A stretch of 64,000 nucleotides of DNA, taken from assembly GCA_035651655.1 (NCBI GenBank), contig DASRFG010000023.1, positions 661,028 through 725,027 of the forward strand, in the 5' to 3' direction. The stretch comes from Terriglobales bacterium. GTDB taxonomy: Bacteria > Acidobacteriota > Terriglobia > Terriglobales > Acidobacteriaceae. The notes under the pieces were generated by a model that saw nothing but the letters and a program-made list of their open reading frames with translations, made no database searches and was not told the origin of the DNA. The position numbers and the translations under genes were made by a program. Of the stretch, positions 8,771 to 16,773 are shown in pieces (position 1 is the first letter of the stretch; every line of letters starts with the position of its first letter).

Positions 8771-8886
8771 AGCCATCCGGCGCGATGAAGCACTTACACC
8801 AGACAGCTCGAAGGTTTCGGCTACTCAGGTGCTTCCCAGGCACACACAAAACGTAATGGTGAAACCCTCAGGACGGAGACACGGGC

Positions 8887-9777
8887 ATGGGCAGTAGTTC
8901 GAGAGGAAATCGGCCACGCATGGCATGCGAGATTTCGGTGGATCGCATCGTCGCCGGCCGCGCCGCCGAACGCGGTGACACTCTCGATGTGTACACTTCA
9001 CGCGAACTACCCGAAGGCAGTCTCGCTCCGGACCTGACGGAGGCCAACGTGCTTCGCCGTGAGGTCCTGCGAGACAGCATCGCGGACGCGCTTCAATCCA
9101 TTGGCGAGCGGTCGCGAGATGTAATCGCTGTCCTGCCAGATTCTTCCGCTCGGGTGGTGCTGCTGGACTTTGAAACTTTGCCGGCCAAGCCCCAGGAGGC
9201 AGAAGCCGTTGTCCGTTTTCGGCTCAAGAAGTCTCTTCCTTTCGATGTGGAGCATGCCAAAGTTTCTTACCAGGCACACGTGAGCGGCAAAGGCGTGAGA
9301 GTAATTGCCGCCGTCGCGCTCACCAGCGTGATCCAGGAATATGAATCTGCTTTTCGCGAGGCCGGCTACAACCCCGGGGTCATGCTGCCCTCCATGCTTG
9401 CCGCCCTTGGCGCTGTGGACGCAGACAAGCCGACCATGGTAGTGAAAGTTGACGCCTTTACCACCAGCATCGCCCTCATGGACGGCTCACAATTGCTGCT
9501 CTTTCGTACCCTGGAAAATAGCCGTGGGCTGAATCTCACTGGTGAACAGCTGGCGGAAGAGGTTTATCCCTCGGTAGTATTTTTCCAGGATACTTATCAC
9601 ATGAATATTGAGCGCATCCTGGTGGCGGGATTACCTGATTCCGAGTCTTTCAACGTGCTGCAAAACCAAACTGGAATTGCAGTGGAAGAATTGGTAAGCG
9701 CGCGGCGGGTCGCCAATGTAAACGGGAACCTTCCACGCTGGCGTCTGGCCGGCGTCCTGGGGGCACTAGCATCGTAG
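8887..9777 (+). CDS. pilM: PilM-like actin-fold pilus assembly protein
   Basis: 296 aa, shorter than classical PilM (about 350). The phosphate-binding parts of the actin-like fold are only partly recognisable, but the segment AVVRFRLKKSLPFDVEHA is the PilM/GspL signature that contacts the pilus motor, and VVKVDAFTTSIALMDGSQLL is the second nucleotide-fold half. Position between pilB and a PilN-like gene supports the call. It should be cytoplasmic and bind the N-terminal tail of PilN (MRIDINLSSQP). GGAG lies 8 bases before the ATG. The next gene starts on the base after its stop. Confidence 0.82.
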   Translation: MGSSSRGNRPRMACEISVDRIVAGRAAERGDTLDVYTSRELPEGSLAPDLTEANVLRREVLRDSIADALQSIGERSRDVIAVLPDSSARVVLLDFETLPAKPQEAEAVVRFRLKKSLPFDVEHAKVSYQAHVSGKGVRVIAAVALTSVIQEYESAFREAGYNPGVMLPSMLAALGAVDADKPTMVVKVDAFTTSIALMDGSQLLLFRTLENSRGLNLTGEQLAEEVYPSVVFFQDTYHMNIERILVAGLPDSESFNVLQNQTGIAVEELVSARRVANVNGNLPRWRLAGVLGALAS

Positions 9778-10425
9778 ATGCGAATTGACATAAATCTTTC
9801 GAGTCAGCCCTACGAAGACGCGCGACGGTTCTTCCGTCAATGGGTATTGATTCTTACGGCGGCTTCGTTGCTCACCGCAGCGTTGGTGTTTGGGGCCCTG
9901 GTGCGACTGAAGGAATGGCGCGTCGAACAGCGCCGTATTCACGACCTGCAGGCGCAGATTGCCCAGGGCAACGGCGAAATTGCGCGCGCCGAAGCCTTCC
10001 TCAACCAAGGTGAGAACCGTGACACACGTGACAAGTCCCAGCTTTTAAACGAGTTGATTGCACGCAAGGCTTTCTCCTGGACGCAGGTATTTTCTGACTT
10101 GGAACGGCTTATGCCGCCCCGTCTACACGTGCTTTCCATTCATCCGGAACTTACCGCGCAAAATGAGCTGGAGCTCAGACTGGTGGTTGCTGGCGAATCG
10201 AGGGAAAGGGCTTTGGCGCTTCTGCGGAAAATGGAACAATCCCCACGTTTTCGCCAGCCCCAGATTCTGCAGGAGAGCAGTGGTGAGGGGCACACCCCGG
10301 GCGACAATGTGGAGTTCGCCATCAGTGCGCTTTACGTCCCCCAGGTGCGAACGTTATTGCATTCCTCCCCGGAGGCATCGGCAATGAACGGCAAGCCAAG
10401 GGAGGATTGGGGAGGCGGCCTGTGA
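9778..10425 (+). CDS. pilN: PilN-like pilus assembly protein
   Basis: 215 aa bitopic inner-membrane protein. The N-terminal cytoplasmic tail IDINLSSQPYED is the PilM-binding motif (canonical form INLLP/INLAS). One membrane helix spans about residues 22-45, followed by a coiled coil and a periplasmic ferredoxin-like domain (SWTQVFSDLERLMPP onward). It begins immediately after pilM and its end overlaps pilO. It forms the inner-membrane alignment complex with the PilO-like protein. Confidence 0.85.
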   Translation: MRIDINLSSQPYEDARRFFRQWVLILTAASLLTAALVFGALVRLKEWRVEQRRIHDLQAQIAQGNGEIARAEAFLNQGENRDTRDKSQLLNELIARKAFSWTQVFSDLERLMPPRLHVLSIHPELTAQNELELRLVVAGESRERALALLRKMEQSPRFRQPQILQESSGEGHTPGDNVEFAISALYVPQVRTLLHSSPEASAMNGKPREDWGGGL

Positions 10426-10955
10426 TCGGTAACGTCCGCCAAACTCGGCAACGATTGATCATTGTGCTCGGAGTTTTGCTCTTCGTGGACCTGGCTGCGG
10501 GAGTCGTATTACTTTCTCCGGTTGGCCGCTCGCGGCAAGAGGAGATCCAGTCGCTGCAACTCCAGCTCCGGGCCAAGATGCAGCAGGTTCAGCCACTGCG
10601 TGGCCTGGACAAAAAAGTGGTAGTCGCCAAAGAGGAGATTGCGGACTTCTATCGCGACCGTCTGCCAGGCCAGTACTCGGATATTTCAGATCGGGTGGGC
10701 AAGATGGCGGCACAGAGTAACATCAAAATTGTGCAGGCGAAATACAGCCCACAGGACGTAGAAGCGAGCGGACTGCGTCCCGTGCTCATTGAAGCTGGAC
10801 TGTCCGGTGACTACGTTCACATAGTGAAGTTCATCAATTCACTGGAACGTGACAAGACCTTATTCATCGTGAACAGCGTGGCCTTGGGCGATGCCCAGGG
10901 AGGCACGGTGAAGCTGCAACTGAAAATGGAAACTTATCTCAAGAGTGGAGCCTAG
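10422..10955 (+). CDS. pilO: PilO-like pilus assembly protein
   Basis: 177 aa from the GTG at 10422. I prefer this to the TTG at 10407 because GTG overlaps the upstream stop (GTGA) and has GGAGG at about 8 bases distance. One N-terminal helix (RLIIVLGVLLFVDLAAG), a coiled-coil stretch (EEIQSLQLQLRAKMQQVQ), then a PilO-type ferredoxin-like domain with AGLSGDYVHIVKFINSLE. It partners PilN in the periplasmic alignment complex. Confidence 0.85.
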   Translation: MIGNVRQTRQRLIIVLGVLLFVDLAAGVVLLSPVGRSRQEEIQSLQLQLRAKMQQVQPLRGLDKKVVVAKEEIADFYRDRLPGQYSDISDRVGKMAAQSNIKIVQAKYSPQDVEASGLRPVLIEAGLSGDYVHIVKFINSLERDKTLFIVNSVALGDAQGGTVKLQLKMETYLKSGA

Positions 10956-11579
10956 TTGAGAGTCGGAGCCGAGAATCGCAGTAAAGTGATTGCAGCCGGG
11001 GGACTAATGCTGCTGGCTGTAGTGCTGTTCGCTCGCATGATATTGGTGGATTCCGGCCCCAGCGCGTCAGCTCCGTTGCCATCCGTTGACGGCACTGCGA
11101 ACCCGCGCGGAACGAAGACCACTCCTCGGCGGCTCTCTTCCACGTCCAAGACAATGGCAAATGCCAAGAGACAGGCTCCTGCCATGAGCCTGGATCCACG
11201 GCTGCGCTTGGATCTGCTGAGAAGCAGCGAAGAAGTCACCTATGCGGGTACGGGCCGCAATATCTTTCTCGCGCAGGAAGAGGCGCCCATTCCCAAGCCG
11301 GTGGAATCAGGAAAGGTTTCGGCCCCGCAGCCGCCGCCTGGACCGCCGCCGCCCCCTCCCATTGATTTGAAATTTTTTGGATTTGCCAGCCGTTCGGGTG
11401 AACGCAGGAGAGTTTTTCTTTCTGAGGGAGAAGACGTATTTATCGCCGGTGAGGGAGACATCGTTAACCGGCGCTACAAGTTGGCTCGGATCAGCCCCAG
11501 CTCGGTGGAGGTTGAAGATGTCCTCAATCCCAACCGGCATCAGAGTATCCCGTTGACTCAAAATCCACAGGGACGCTAG
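10956..11579 (+). CDS. PilP/GspC-like inner-membrane protein
   Basis: 207 aa from a TTG that directly follows the pilO stop and has GGAG just upstream. One N-terminal helix (VIAAGGLMLLAVVLFARMIL), a long disordered linker ending in a polyproline run (PPPGPPPPPP), then a small beta-domain (FFGFASRSGERRRVFLSEGE) like the PilP/GspC homology region that docks on the secretin. No lipobox, so it differs from classical PilP and resembles GspC topology. The phrase TYAGTGRNIF before the linker recurs in acidobacterial relatives, to my recollection. Confidence 0.75.
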   Translation: MRVGAENRSKVIAAGGLMLLAVVLFARMILVDSGPSASAPLPSVDGTANPRGTKTTPRRLSSTSKTMANAKRQAPAMSLDPRLRLDLLRSSEEVTYAGTGRNIFLAQEEAPIPKPVESGKVSAPQPPPGPPPPPPIDLKFFGFASRSGERRRVFLSEGEDVFIAGEGDIVNRRYKLARISPSSVEVEDVLNPNRHQSIPLTQNPQGR

Positions 11580-11597
11580 TACACGGTTTTCAATTGC

Positions 11598-12626
11598 ATG
11601 CTGGTCAGCAGACAATTTCGCCGGCAACCGAGGGCGGGGAGCAAACACGCCGAAGACGGCTATTTGCTGATGGTACTGCTGCTCTTCATCACCCTTCTGG
11701 TGATAGCCAGCGCCGCGGTGGCCCCGCAGCTGGCGATGCAAATTCGCCGAGACCGCGAAGAGGAGATGATCCACCGCGCGGTGCAGTATGCGCGGGCCAT
11801 CAAGCGCTTCTACAGAAAAAATAACCGGTACCCCACCCGCATCGAGGAACTGGAAAACACTAATAATTTTCGTTTTCTGCGCAAGCGCTACAAAGACCCC
11901 ATCACCGGCAAGGAGTTTCGCCTGCTCCGTTTCGGCGACGTCAAAATGTTTCCTCAAGGAGTTGCCGGACTGGCGCCAGCCGGAGTTAATGCGCAGGCCC
12001 TGGGCGGAGTGGCGGGAGTGGCACAGGCACAAGTGGGAGCGCCCGCGGGTTTTCCCGGGAATGCCGGAGGAATGAATTCTGGTTTCGGAAGTCCCATTGC
12101 TCCTGCGAATCCAGGCCTCGGCACACCGCCCGAGCAAGCCGTAGCACCGCAACCGGAAGCCGAGCAGGACCCTCGCGCCGCTGGCGGCGCCAGTGCCAAC
12201 TCAGATGAACCGCAGGAGATGAAGGGGCCCATCTCCGGTCAGCCGCCAAATGCTGCCGGACCTCAAAATGCGATAGACGGACAGAATCCGGCAAATCAGG
12301 TTTTTGGCGGAGGCCCTGTGGTCGGAGTAGCCAGTACCAGCCATAAGGTAAGTGTTCGGGAGTTTAACAAGAAGCGCCACTACAATGAATGGCAGTTCAT
12401 TTACGACCCGAGCTCAGACCGCGGGGGCCTGCTTAATGGCCCGGTCCAACCCGGCGGGACTGGTGTGGGAATTGCCGGCGCAAATCAGAATCTGCAGAAC
12501 CAGGGCATGCAGAATCCCGCTGGACAAAACCCCAATGCGAATCCGGGAATGCAAAACCCTGGAGGGATGACCGGAAATCCTCAGATGCCCGGCCCAGGTC
12601 AACCCCAGATGCCACCTGAGCAGTAA
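11598..12626 (+). CDS. Pseudopilin-like protein with Gly/Pro/Asn/Gln-rich tail
   Basis: 342 aa. A 21-residue leader ends in DG, then a prepilin-type hydrophobic helix (YLLMVLLLFITLLVIASAAV). Residue +5 is Val, not Glu. A GspG-like head follows (YARAIKRFYRKNNRYPTRIEELENT, DPITGKEFRL). The second half (from about residue 120) is low-complexity, with an ordered island near VSVREFNKKRHYNEWQFIYD and a C-terminal run rich in N, P, G, Q and M. It closes the assembly operon. A minor pseudopilin or tip protein is plausible; the tail length is unusual and no secretin gene follows. Confidence 0.75.
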   Translation: MLVSRQFRRQPRAGSKHAEDGYLLMVLLLFITLLVIASAAVAPQLAMQIRRDREEEMIHRAVQYARAIKRFYRKNNRYPTRIEELENTNNFRFLRKRYKDPITGKEFRLLRFGDVKMFPQGVAGLAPAGVNAQALGGVAGVAQAQVGAPAGFPGNAGGMNSGFGSPIAPANPGLGTPPEQAVAPQPEAEQDPRAAGGASANSDEPQEMKGPISGQPPNAAGPQNAIDGQNPANQVFGGGPVVGVASTSHKVSVREFNKKRHYNEWQFIYDPSSDRGGLLNGPVQPGGTGVGIAGANQNLQNQGMQNPAGQNPNANPGMQNPGGMTGNPQMPGPGQPQMPPEQ

Positions 12627-12662
12627 GCGTTTAAAGAGTATCAGCGGCACACGACTTGGTAG

Positions 12663-12682
12663 GGCGGACAGTCTTGTCCCCC
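12663..12682. repeat. Small palindromic intergenic repeat, copy 2
   Basis: GGCGGACA, GTCT loop, TGTCCCCC: the same element as at 5005-5024 with two differences. It lies just before the bidirectional terminator. Confidence 0.5.
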
Positions 12683-12696
12683 ACTTTTCACCCAGC

Positions 12697-12723
12697 AAAA
12701 AGCCCCACGCGTGTGGGGCTTTC
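12697..12723. terminator. Bidirectional intrinsic terminator
   Basis: AGCCCCAC, GCGT loop, GTGGGGCT (12701-12720), with AAAA on the left and TTT on the right. It sits between the pilus operon (plus strand) and the convergent Fe-S carrier gene (minus strand) and can serve both. Confidence 0.88.
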
Positions 12724-12744
12724 TCAAATTCAGATTTACGATTT

Positions 12745-13110
12745 CTACACGTTGAAAGAAGATCCGCAGCCGCAGGTGCTCTTCACGTTGGGATTTTCGA
12801 ATTTGAAGCCTGCACCCTCAAGCGTTTCGAGGTAATCAACCGAGCAGCCATTCAGGTACATAAGCGAGGTCGCATCCACGAAGACCTTCAGATCGTCAAA
12901 GTTGTAAACCTTGTCCATCATTCCCGGACTGTTCTCGAACGACATTGAGTAGGAGAAACCGGAGCATCCCCCTCCCACCACTCCCACGCGCAAACCCGCA
13001 GGTACGGGGTTCTGCTGGGCCATGATCTCTTTAACTTTCTTGATGGCATTAGGGGTCAGGCTCAGCGGCGCTGCCTTTGGGGTAACGTTCGGGATCGTTG
13101 TGGTCGCCAT
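12745..13110 (-). CDS. erpA: A-type iron-sulfur cluster carrier (ErpA/IscA/HesB family)
   Basis: 121 aa. The conserved cysteines C49 (GGGCSGF) and C113/C115 (CGCG near the C-terminus) are the Fe-S ligands of the family; C89 is extra. It delivers 4Fe-4S clusters to apo-enzymes. AAGGAGATATAAATG gives a strong ribosome-binding site. It is monocistronic and ends at a shared bidirectional terminator. Assignment to ErpA over IscA or SufA is by general resemblance only. Confidence 0.88.
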   Translation of the reverse strand: MATTTIPNVTPKAAPLSLTPNAIKKVKEIMAQQNPVPAGLRVGVVGGGCSGFSYSMSFENSPGMMDKVYNFDDLKVFVDATSLMYLNGCSVDYLETLEGAGFKFENPNVKSTCGCGSSFNV

Positions 13111-13432
13111 TTATATCTCCTTGAAACGGTTAGCTTACAAATTATAACAAATCGGCCTGAGCGGCATATTGACTTCGTATGCAACGCTGCAGCCGCTTGT
13201 GGCTCAACTACTTAGATGATCCAGTGAGCAAAAAGTAGCGGGCATTGGCCCCGCATTGCTTTTCGCCCCAAGACCGGGATTAAGTAGATTATTGCCGTTC
13301 ACAATTGGGCAACACAAACCGAAAACAGGGCTATAATGCGGTCGCCCCCTATCTTGGTCCCGGGCGGCCTGTCCGGGGACGCGCCGGGTCGAACCTAGGC
13401 GGAGCAGCTCTGAATTTTAGTGAGGTGGCACT
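13111..13432. other. Intergenic region with divergent promoters
   Basis: 321 bp between erpA and the small membrane protein gene. It contains AT-rich sequence close to erpA (tacaaattataacaaat) and a clear TATAAT at 13332-13337 in the context CAGGGCTATAAT, about 100 bp before the plus-strand gene; no well-spaced -35 is visible. A similar CAGGGCTATAAT is at 40069-40080. Nothing coding seen. Confidence 0.4.
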
Positions 13433-13702
13433 ATGTCTCCTCTGCTTTGGCTGCTGACGGTGTGGGGTATCCTCACAGCCATCTTGATTGTGCTCCTGAT
13501 CTATCGCAGCACCCTCACCATGCGTGAAGAGGAACAGCTCTTTCTGGATGAAGCAGAATCCCATATGCAGCAAGAGCAAATGGAACTCATCAGCCGGGTG
13601 AACAAGGTCAATCCTCTGGTTCGAGCATTTGGCGCGGCTTCGGGATTGTTGATCCTGGTAATCGCGGCGATGTGGATATATCAGGGCTTGACCATGCAGT
13701 AA
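13433..13702 (+). CDS. Small two-helix membrane protein, unknown function
   Basis: 89 aa. An N-terminal helix (LLWLLTVWGILTAILIVLLI) and a C-terminal helix (GAASGLLILVIAAMWIYQGL) flank a charged, probably helical cytoplasmic or periplasmic loop (MREEEQLFLDEAESHMQQEQ). GAGGTG lies 6 bases before the ATG. I do not recognise a named family. It is followed by a strong terminator, so it is its own unit. Confidence 0.75.
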   Translation: MSPLLWLLTVWGILTAILIVLLIYRSTLTMREEEQLFLDEAESHMQQEQMELISRVNKVNPLVRAFGAASGLLILVIAAMWIYQGLTMQ

Positions 13703-13756
13703 TGCAGGTCGGCCGCCGTTAGCCACGTTCCCAATGCGTAAGAAAAGAGTGTGCTT

Positions 13757-13790
13757 TAAAAATGCCTCCTGCGGGAGGCATTCTCTTTTG
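13757..13790 (+). terminator. Intrinsic terminator
   Basis: AATGCCTCC (13761-13769) pairs with GGAGGCATT (13774-13782) around TGCG and is followed by CTCTTTTG. The AAAAA before the stem could support partial function on the other strand. Confidence 0.8.
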
Positions 13791-13908
13791 CGATTTGAGG
13801 CGTTTCGCACCAAGGTCGCTGGCCGGACGGACACTGGCCTCCCGCCGCTGTTCCTGCGTTTTTCCGCCCCTGCAAAGATGCGCGTAGACTCGAACCAAGA
13901 GAAAGATC

Positions 13909-14250
13909 ATGCTCGTATCTGACGACGATCGAACGCTCGACTACTCGACTCAGCGCCGTTTTCCAAGGTATCCAGTGGATCGCCCACTCTATGCCGTGCT
14001 GAATTGGCCCGATACTCCCACCATGACTGTCTCCGGACGATGCCATGTGATTGGCGAAGGCGGCGTCGGCGCCGTCATGTCCCAGCAGTTCCGCCTGGGT
14101 GAGGTCGTCTATCTTCAACTTAAGGACGGGCTACGCGTGTATGCCGCGGTCCGCAGCCAAAGAGGATTCGCCCACGGCTTCGAATTCGTGCTGTTGCGCG
14201 ACGCGCAGCGCCATTCCATCCGGCAACTATGCGGCTCTGCTTCTTCTTAG
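13909..14250 (+). CDS. PilZ-domain protein
   Basis: 113 aa single-domain PilZ protein. The first c-di-GMP motif is present as QRRFPRYPV (RxxxR). The second motif, normally [D/N]xSxxG, reads VIGEGG here, so Asp/Asn and Ser are replaced. The strands YLQLKDGLRVYAAVRSQ and HGFEFVLL complete the barrel. Binding of c-di-GMP is therefore doubtful. Its position near a pilus operon fits PilZ biology, but terminators separate them. Confidence 0.75.
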   Translation: MLVSDDDRTLDYSTQRRFPRYPVDRPLYAVLNWPDTPTMTVSGRCHVIGEGGVGAVMSQQFRLGEVVYLQLKDGLRVYAAVRSQRGFAHGFEFVLLRDAQRHSIRQLCGSASS

Positions 14251-14623
14251 CCCAGGCCTCCCCTCTAGAAATATTCGTTTCCCGCGGGTTGCGTCCAAAG
14301 GACAATAATCTGGAGAAATCGGTTAGCCCGAGTCGATAATTCACCTACCTATCAAAGACTGCACCACTACCAGAAAGCAGCCAGGATTGGGCGTCGTCGC
14401 GTTTGCGGCTATAATGCTCGGCCAGCCGCGGGACAGGCGAATGAACGAACTTCACAAAGTGATCGGCGGGTTTCCAAAGCGAGTGGAGTGCTGTGCCGGA
14501 GTTTTTCTGAATCCACGACTCATTCAGGCATCTGGGGTCGTGAGCGTTCGATCGGTCGTATCGATAAGCACGGAGAAACATCACGCTCAAGCGAACATTA
14601 AAAACGTGGTCTAAAAGCCGATA
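14251..14623. other. Intergenic region upstream of ECF sigma operon
   Basis: 372 bp without a convincing gene. It contains the promoter candidate at 14387-14415 and a long leader of about 200 bases before the sigma gene. A 75-codon frame at 14387-14614 overlaps the promoter and has no family resemblance, so I do not call it. Confidence 0.4.
14387..14415 (+). promoter_or_regulatory. Candidate sigma-70 promoter of ECF sigma operon
   Basis: TTGGGC (14387-14392), a 17-bp spacer and TATAAT (14410-14415). It gives a leader of about 200 nt to the ATG at 14624. Confidence 0.5.
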
Positions 14624-15376
14624 ATGGCCAAGTTCGGAAATACTGACCCAAACTGTAACGCGGGTGCTGCCAAAAAGGGCAAGGCGGAAATGCTCTCTAT
14701 TGACAGCCGGGATCGAAATTCGTCCTCAGCGAGCCCACCAAAACTGTCGTACACCGAACTGAGTGATCTCCCGGATGAGCCCCTGGTTGCTTCGATGCTG
14801 TCAGGACAAGATGAGGCCCTGGGAGTCATTTACGACCGTTACTTCCGCCTGGTCTTCGCGGTGTGCTGGAAGATCGTGCGCAACAAAGAAGAAGCAGAAG
14901 ATATCATGCAAAACGTTTTCCTTGAATTTTATAAGTCTGCAGCCAAGTACGATCGCACTCGAGGCCCCGTCAAGGTCTGGCTGTTGCAAATTGCTTACCA
15001 CCGCAGCCTGACGAAACGACAGCACCTTCACGCCAAAATGTTCGCGGAAAGCACCCTGGAAAATGTTATCGCGGATGAGAGCCGTTTACAGAACAGCGGA
15101 ACGCGAGCCGCCCATTGCCTAACGAATGATGAGTCCAGTCATTTGGTTGATCAAGCGTTGAAGAGTCTCGATGACGCCCAGCGCGAAACAATCTGTTTGG
15201 CATTTTTTGAAGGCTTGTCATTAAAGGAAATAGCAAGAATAACCAATCAATCTTTTGGCAACGTAAGGCACCACTACTATAGAGGGCTTAAGAAGCTCAG
15301 GTCACTGATCGTGCCAAAAAACACCAGTCAATCACAGAAACTCGTTTTGGAGGGTACCCTCGATGCTAAACCATGA
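14624..15376 (+). CDS. ECF-type RNA polymerase sigma factor
   Basis: 250 aa. A basic N-terminal extension of about 40 residues precedes region 2 (DEALGVIYDRYFRLVFAVCW through GPVKVWLLQIAYHRSL) and region 4 (LVDQALKSLDDAQRETICLA, then the helix-turn-helix GLSLKEIARITNQSFGNVRH). Regions 1.2 and 3 are absent, as in group IV factors. The downstream anti-sigma gene overlaps its end by 14 bp, so the pair is translationally coupled. Likely targets are its own operon and the receptor gene 16774-19950. Confidence 0.9.
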   Translation: MAKFGNTDPNCNAGAAKKGKAEMLSIDSRDRNSSSASPPKLSYTELSDLPDEPLVASMLSGQDEALGVIYDRYFRLVFAVCWKIVRNKEEAEDIMQNVFLEFYKSAAKYDRTRGPVKVWLLQIAYHRSLTKRQHLHAKMFAESTLENVIADESRLQNSGTRAAHCLTNDESSHLVDQALKSLDDAQRETICLAFFEGLSLKEIARITNQSFGNVRHHYYRGLKKLRSLIVPKNTSQSQKLVLEGTLDAKP

Positions 15377-16619
15377 ATACTTCGAGGAACTGTGCGCCTT
15401 GTGGACGCTTGGACAAATCTCGGAGGATGAAGCGAATGCCTTGTCCCGCCACCTGGCAAATTGCTCCGATTGCCGCGACTCTGAGGTGAAATTCAGGATG
15501 ACGCTGACAGAGTTGGTTCGAGCTGATAAAAGCCAGGAACTTGAATTCTTTGGAAACGATTTTGGAGCCAGTGAATTGCGCACGAGATTCGTGGATCGAG
15601 CCCGCAAGGAAGGAATTGTTATTGGCGATCCGCCTAAAACCACTTCTCCTGAAGCCAGGTCTCCTGCAGGTTTCTGGCGAGTTGATGCATGGCGGGCATT
15701 CGTCCGAGTGAGTTTAGCTCTGTCGGGAGCAGCAGCTTTGATACTTGCCGCATATCTTTTCGGTGTCAGGGCGCGTCCATCAAGACAAGACGCGCCTCTC
15801 GCAAGCCGGGCAGGCAGTGAGCAAGTATCAGCAGTTCGTGCGGGGCCGCCACCATCATGGCAACGCGAAGAACAGCTGCGGAACGAGCTCCTGGCCCTTC
15901 AACGCCAAAAAGAAAATTCGGACCGGGCCCTTTTGGCGCTGCGAAGAAGCCTCAACAGCAAAACCGAAGAAGCTAAGGACCTGGAGCTGAAATTACATCA
16001 GGCGGCCGCTTCTCTCGCCACGTTGGAAGCGATACAGAGAACAGATTCCGAATTGCTGGCCGACGCTCAAAGAGAGCTGGAAGGATTACGGACGCAGAGG
16101 CAGCAAGCCCTCTCTTTTGAATCCGCGCAACAAGGCAGGATCACTGAACTCTCTGACCGCGCCAGACAGCTGGAGGAAAAGTTAGACCGTGAACGTGAAC
16201 TCCTGGCATCTGACCGGTTGATTCGCGAACTCATGAGCGCCCGAAATCTGCACATTATCGATGTACACGATTTAGATAAGAGCGGCAAGAATAAGAAGGC
16301 CTTTGGACGAGTGTTCTACACGGAAGGGGAGTCTCTTATCTTTTATGCTTACGACCTGGGCGATCCGCACCCGCAGAATGCAAAATCTTTCCAGGTTTGG
16401 GGGCAACAGGATCAGGCCGACGACTCGGCGCGAAGCCTCGGCATTTTGTACCTCGATGACCATTCCCAGCGACGTTGGGTGCTTAAAGTGGATGATCCAG
16501 GATTACTGCGAGAGATTGACTCTGTTTTTGTCACCGTAGAACCATATGGAGGAAAGAAGCAACCCTCCGGCAAGAAATTGCTATACGCGTTTTTGAACAA
16601 TCAACCGAATCATCCATAG
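15363..16619 (+). CDS. Membrane anti-sigma factor with zinc-binding domain
   Basis: 418 aa. The N-terminal ZAS domain has H30-x3-C34-x2-C37 (HLANCSDC). One membrane helix lies at about residues 112-134, then a long periplasmic coiled coil (roughly 160-300) and a C-terminal RskA-like beta domain (FQVWGQQDQA, WVLKVDDP, VFVTVEPYGGKK). It should hold the upstream sigma factor at the membrane and release it on an envelope signal. The coiled coil is longer than in ordinary RskA-type proteins and may contact an outer-membrane partner. The start lies inside the sigma gene. Confidence 0.85.
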   Translation: MLNHEYFEELCALWTLGQISEDEANALSRHLANCSDCRDSEVKFRMTLTELVRADKSQELEFFGNDFGASELRTRFVDRARKEGIVIGDPPKTTSPEARSPAGFWRVDAWRAFVRVSLALSGAAALILAAYLFGVRARPSRQDAPLASRAGSEQVSAVRAGPPPSWQREEQLRNELLALQRQKENSDRALLALRRSLNSKTEEAKDLELKLHQAAASLATLEAIQRTDSELLADAQRELEGLRTQRQQALSFESAQQGRITELSDRARQLEEKLDRERELLASDRLIRELMSARNLHIIDVHDLDKSGKNKKAFGRVFYTEGESLIFYAYDLGDPHPQNAKSFQVWGQQDQADDSARSLGILYLDDHSQRRWVLKVDDPGLLREIDSVFVTVEPYGGKKQPSGKKLLYAFLNNQPNHP

Positions 16620-16636
16620 GTTGAGAGAAATATTAA

Positions 16637-16700
16637 AATTTGTTCAGCTTCACGCTGAACAAATTAGGGGGTGGCGAGCAGCCGCCCCATTTTTCTTTTT
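16637..16700 (+). terminator. Tandem hairpins ending the sigma/anti-sigma operon
   Basis: First a perfect 12-bp stem with a 5-nt loop (16637-16665) lacking a T-run. Then GGGGTGGC (16668-16675) with GCCGCCCC (16681-16688), one G-T pair, followed by ATTTTTCTTTTT, which is a good intrinsic terminator. The receptor gene that follows would need its own promoter or read-through. Confidence 0.8.
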
Positions 16701-16773
16701 GTCCGCATTTCCTTTGGTACAAATTTCCCCATACGAAGGAATACTGTGAATAACGGGCTCAGAGGTCCCTCGA

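Noticed and set aside
13305..13337. TTGGGC...TATAAT as a sigma-70 promoter before the small membrane protein
   Set aside because: The spacer is 21 bp, too long; only the -10 is credible.
14387..14614. 75-codon plus-strand frame upstream of the ECF sigma gene
   Set aside because: It begins inside the candidate promoter, has no domain pattern and no ribosome-binding site.
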